From positions 1 to 6,985 of the forward strand of contig SLST01000580.1 in the NCBI GenBank assembly GCA_007130265.1: DNA of 6,985 nucleotides, given 5' to 3'. Shown here in pieces: positions 5,673 through 6,985 of this stretch. This stretch comes from Spirochaetales bacterium. Lineage in GTDB: Bacteria > Spirochaetota > Spirochaetia > DSM-27196 > SLST01. A program made the translations under genes and the position numbers. Position 1 is the first letter of the stretch; each line of letters opens with the position of its first letter. The notes below the pieces were generated by a model. The model saw nothing but the letters and a program-made list of their open reading frames with translations. It did no database searches and was not told where the DNA came from.

Positions 5673-6293
5673 ATGTGTAGAGGAACCAAGGTGAAGCGGG
5701 CATGCGCAGCGGCCACGGCGCTGATGGTTGGAGTGCTGCTCGTCTCAGCGGGATGCGCAACGGTTGTCGAGACTCGGGACGTTTCGGTCACACCGGCGGC
5801 AGCGGACGACCCGCAGGGCATTGCCGACGTCATACCGATCTTTGGCGACAGCGAAGTCCGCTACGACGACGAGATCGGCTTTGAGGAGTACTACGTGGTC
5901 GTGAGCGAGGAGGAGGTGGTGACGGTCATGGGTACCATCCGCCGTCTTTGGTGCCGCCCGGAAGAAGGAAGCTCACCCCTTGAGATCATGCTCTTCTACC
6001 AGGAGGCTATCGAGGACCTTGGCGGCACGATCCTCTTTCAGACTCGAGACGCCCAATCGATCCGAGTCGAAGGCGAAGACCTCACGTCGTATTTCAGCAA
6101 GGAACGCCTGGATCGAGGAATGAGCACCTACGTCTGGGACTTCTACACGTTCCCCGGGGCGATGAGCGAGTACCTGTCGGCCGTCGTGCCATTCGGCGAT
6201 AGCGAGTCGTACGTGGTGATCGCCGCCGGGCGCGATGCACGAAAGATGCAGCTCAGGGCATCCAGATTCGAGATAGTCACGGTCGACATGTAG
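5673..6293 (+). CDS. Small lipoprotein resembling the N-terminal domain of OmpA-family lipoproteins (DUF4892-like), function unknown
   Basis: 206 residues from ATG 5673. A Lys/Arg-containing start and hydrophobic core (about 12-24) lead to VSAGC with C28 as the probable lipidated residue; Ser at the -3 position is acceptable but not ideal. The mature part begins with an acidic linker, then a region (about 50-135) with IPIFGDSEVRYDD, FEEYYVVV, a VMGTIRRLWCRP strand and SSPLEIMLFYQEAIEDLGG. This order recalls the region before the OmpA domain of some outer-membrane lipoproteins (secretion-type sequence 'DhP…RY.gS…fdeY…rrlYl.p.grS.lEv.rNYq.al…G'), as I remember that family. No OmpA peptidoglycan-binding domain follows; the protein ends after a YVVIAAGRDA strand. 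It is divergent to HtrA and has its own strong promoter. Envelope location is likely; the family link is tentative. Confidence 0.75.
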   Translation: MCRGTKVKRACAAATALMVGVLLVSAGCATVVETRDVSVTPAAADDPQGIADVIPIFGDSEVRYDDEIGFEEYYVVVSEEEVVTVMGTIRRLWCRPEEGSSPLEIMLFYQEAIEDLGGTILFQTRDAQSIRVEGEDLTSYFSKERLDRGMSTYVWDFYTFPGAMSEYLSAVVPFGDSESYVVIAAGRDARKMQLRASRFEIVTVDM

Positions 6294-6304
6294 GGTCGGG
6301 CGAT

Positions 6305-6327
6305 GGGGCCGGCCTGGGCCGGTCCCC
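6305..6327. terminator. GC-rich hairpin between convergent genes, without a U-tract
   Basis: GGGG (6305-6308) pairs with CCCC (6324-6327) and CCGGC (6309-6313) with GCCGG (6318-6322), with T6323 bulged and a CTGG loop. It fills the 40-base gap between the lipoprotein stop (6293) and the DciA stop (6334), so it could serve both strands. There is no T-run on either side. Confidence 0.5.
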
Positions 6328-6333
6328 GGTGCC

Positions 6334-6834
6334 TCACTCGTCAAGGTCGTCGCGCAGCCGCGCGAGGGCGTCGCGAAGGTCCTCGTCTTCGATTCGCTCG
6401 AGCGCTTCCTTCTCGTCGCGCGAGGGCGGGGGCGGCGGAGGCGCTGATGCAGCCCGCTCGTCGGAGTCGGAGTTGTCGGGGGAGGCGTGTGTGGCGCGTT
6501 CGTCCGGCTGTGACGGGGAGCGGCCGGTAGCGGCCGGAGTACTTCCGGGGCGGTCGACGACGCGGACGGCGATGCCGGTGATGCCGAGCTCCGGGAAGCG
6601 GCGCTTCAGCTCCGCGATGATCCGGGTGCGGCGCATCATGACCATCTGAACCCAGCCGGGATGGTCGGCCTCCACGATGAGCGTGCGGCCGCGGACGTCC
6701 ACCGGTTGCGAGTGCGCGCCAATCCGTTCGCCGACGATGGGTTCCCAGCTGCGGAAGAGACTCACGTAGACCGAGCCCTCGCTCTGGCCGATCGTGTCGA
6801 GAAAGCGCTGGATCAGGTCGTCGGCTCTTCTCAC
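6334..6834 (-). CDS. dciA: DciA-family protein (DUF721), putative replicative helicase loader, with long charged tail
   Basis: 166 residues from GTG 6834-6832. Residues 1-95 fit DUF721/DciA: an N-terminal helix (ADDLIQRFLD), the VSLFRSWEPIVGERIGAHS core, a VRGRTLIVEADHPGWVQ strand with its Trp, then a basic helix and the RFPELGITGIAVRV strand. DciA proteins help place the DnaB replicative helicase in bacteria lacking DnaC/DnaI. Residues 96-139 are low complexity (Ser, Asp, Pro, including six prolines at 132-137), and the last 27 form an acidic amphipathic helix (ALERIEDEDLRDALARL). No Shine-Dalgarno sequence lies at a useful distance; AAGAG abuts the GTG. A TATGAT seven bases upstream suggests a leaderless mRNA. 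The usual recF/gyrB neighbours are not visible. Domain assignment is firm; function is by family. Confidence 0.82.
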   Translation of the reverse strand: MRRADDLIQRFLDTIGQSEGSVYVSLFRSWEPIVGERIGAHSQPVDVRGRTLIVEADHPGWVQMVMMRRTRIIAELKRRFPELGITGIAVRVVDRPGSTPAATGRSPSQPDERATHASPDNSDSDERAASAPPPPPPSRDEKEALERIEDEDLRDALARLRDDLDE

Positions 6835-6840
6835 CTCTTG

Positions 6841-6846
6841 ATCATA
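6841..6846 (-). promoter_or_regulatory. Candidate -10 element of the dciA promoter
   Basis: TATGAT on the minus strand matches TATAAT at five of six positions. The -35 region is weak (TTTCCC, 6870-6865, 18-base spacer). The usual distance from -10 to the transcription start would put the first RNA base at or next to G6834, the first base of the GTG start codon. Confidence 0.45.
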
Positions 6847-6936
6847 CCGCGCGGCGCCTCGAGAGGGAAAGGCTTCCGCGCGTCACCCGGAAGAAGCTGC
6901 ACTCAAGTCGGGTGGTGATGGGGGCCGACGCGGTCC

Positions 6937-6984
6937 TCACCCCGCCCCGAGGCCGTAGAAGGCCGCGCAGGTGTCGCCGAGAAC
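6937..6984 (-). CDS. C-terminal end of a protein entering from the right edge, possibly an amidohydrolase
   Basis: Only 15 residues and a TGA (6939-6937) are inside the window: VLGDTCAAFYGLGAG. The pattern I-L-G-x-[NT]-x-A-x-x-[FLY]-[YF]-G-L is a common ending of PF04909-type (TIM-barrel) amidohydrolases, where it forms the last helix, so that family is suggested. The other open frame across the edge has an Arg/Ser-rich translation and looks non-coding. The stop is 102 bases upstream of the dciA start, with only a weak six-pair inverted repeat (CTTCCG/CGGAAG, 6873-6893) between them. With so little sequence, this is a guess supported by one motif. Confidence 0.4.
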   Translation of the reverse strand, partial: VLGDTCAAFYGLGAG

Positions 6985-6985
6985 G

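Noticed and set aside
1..6985. tRNA, rRNA, CRISPR array, insertion sequence, toxin-antitoxin or phage defence genes
   Set aside because: I looked on both strands and found no cloverleaf, spaced repeat array, transposase motif or defence-type protein.

Overview
The window is a high-GC bacterial chromosome segment, roughly 60% GC by eye. It has one gene about every 900 bases, short intergenic gaps, and no RNA gene, insertion sequence, CRISPR array or phage gene. Two proteins suggest a free-living, GC-rich member of the Spirochaetota or a relative: the HtrA protease, with a catalytic region resembling spirochaete Do proteases as I remember them, and the DciA/DUF721 protein, with a 'SLFRSWEPIV…DHPGWVQ' pattern. 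This placement is inference from remembered family patterns, not a search result.

Layout. (1) Positions 2-499, minus strand: the first 166 residues of a Gfo/Idh/MocA-type NAD(P)-dependent oxidoreductase, cut by the window edge. (2) Positions 638-1459, plus: a sugar-phosphate isomerase/epimerase-type TIM barrel, divergent from (1) across a 138-base region with two perfect palindromes. (3) Positions 1642-3807, plus: a large predicted lipoprotein with five tandem repeats of about 50 residues followed by a serine beta-lactamase-fold hydrolase, the architecture of polyglycine-hydrolase-like proteins. (4) Positions 3859-5469, minus: an HtrA/Do serine protease with two PDZ domains. (5) Positions 5673-6293, plus: a small lipoprotein resembling the N-terminal domain of certain OmpA-family lipoproteins but without the OmpA domain. 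(6) Positions 6334-6834, minus: a DciA (DUF721) protein with a long charged and proline-rich tail. (7) Positions 6937-6984, minus: the last 15 residues of another protein, possibly an amidohydrolase.

How the genes relate. Genes 1 and 2 form a divergent pair typical of sugar or polyol (for example inositol-like) catabolism and probably share control. Genes 3, 4 and 5 all act in the cell envelope: a surface or periplasmic hydrolase, a quality-control protease and a lipoprotein. Genes 4 and 5 share a divergent promoter region with several short repeats. Most genes are probably transcribed alone, because strands alternate. Both convergent junctions (3818-3847 and 6305-6327) carry a strong GC-rich hairpin with no U-tract.

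Most notable points: the repeat-plus-hydrolase lipoprotein, the repeat-rich control region upstream of HtrA, and two genes (oxidoreductase and DciA) that lack a Shine-Dalgarno sequence and have a -10-like hexamer placed for leaderless or nearly leaderless mRNA, whereas the other genes have strong Shine-Dalgarno sites.
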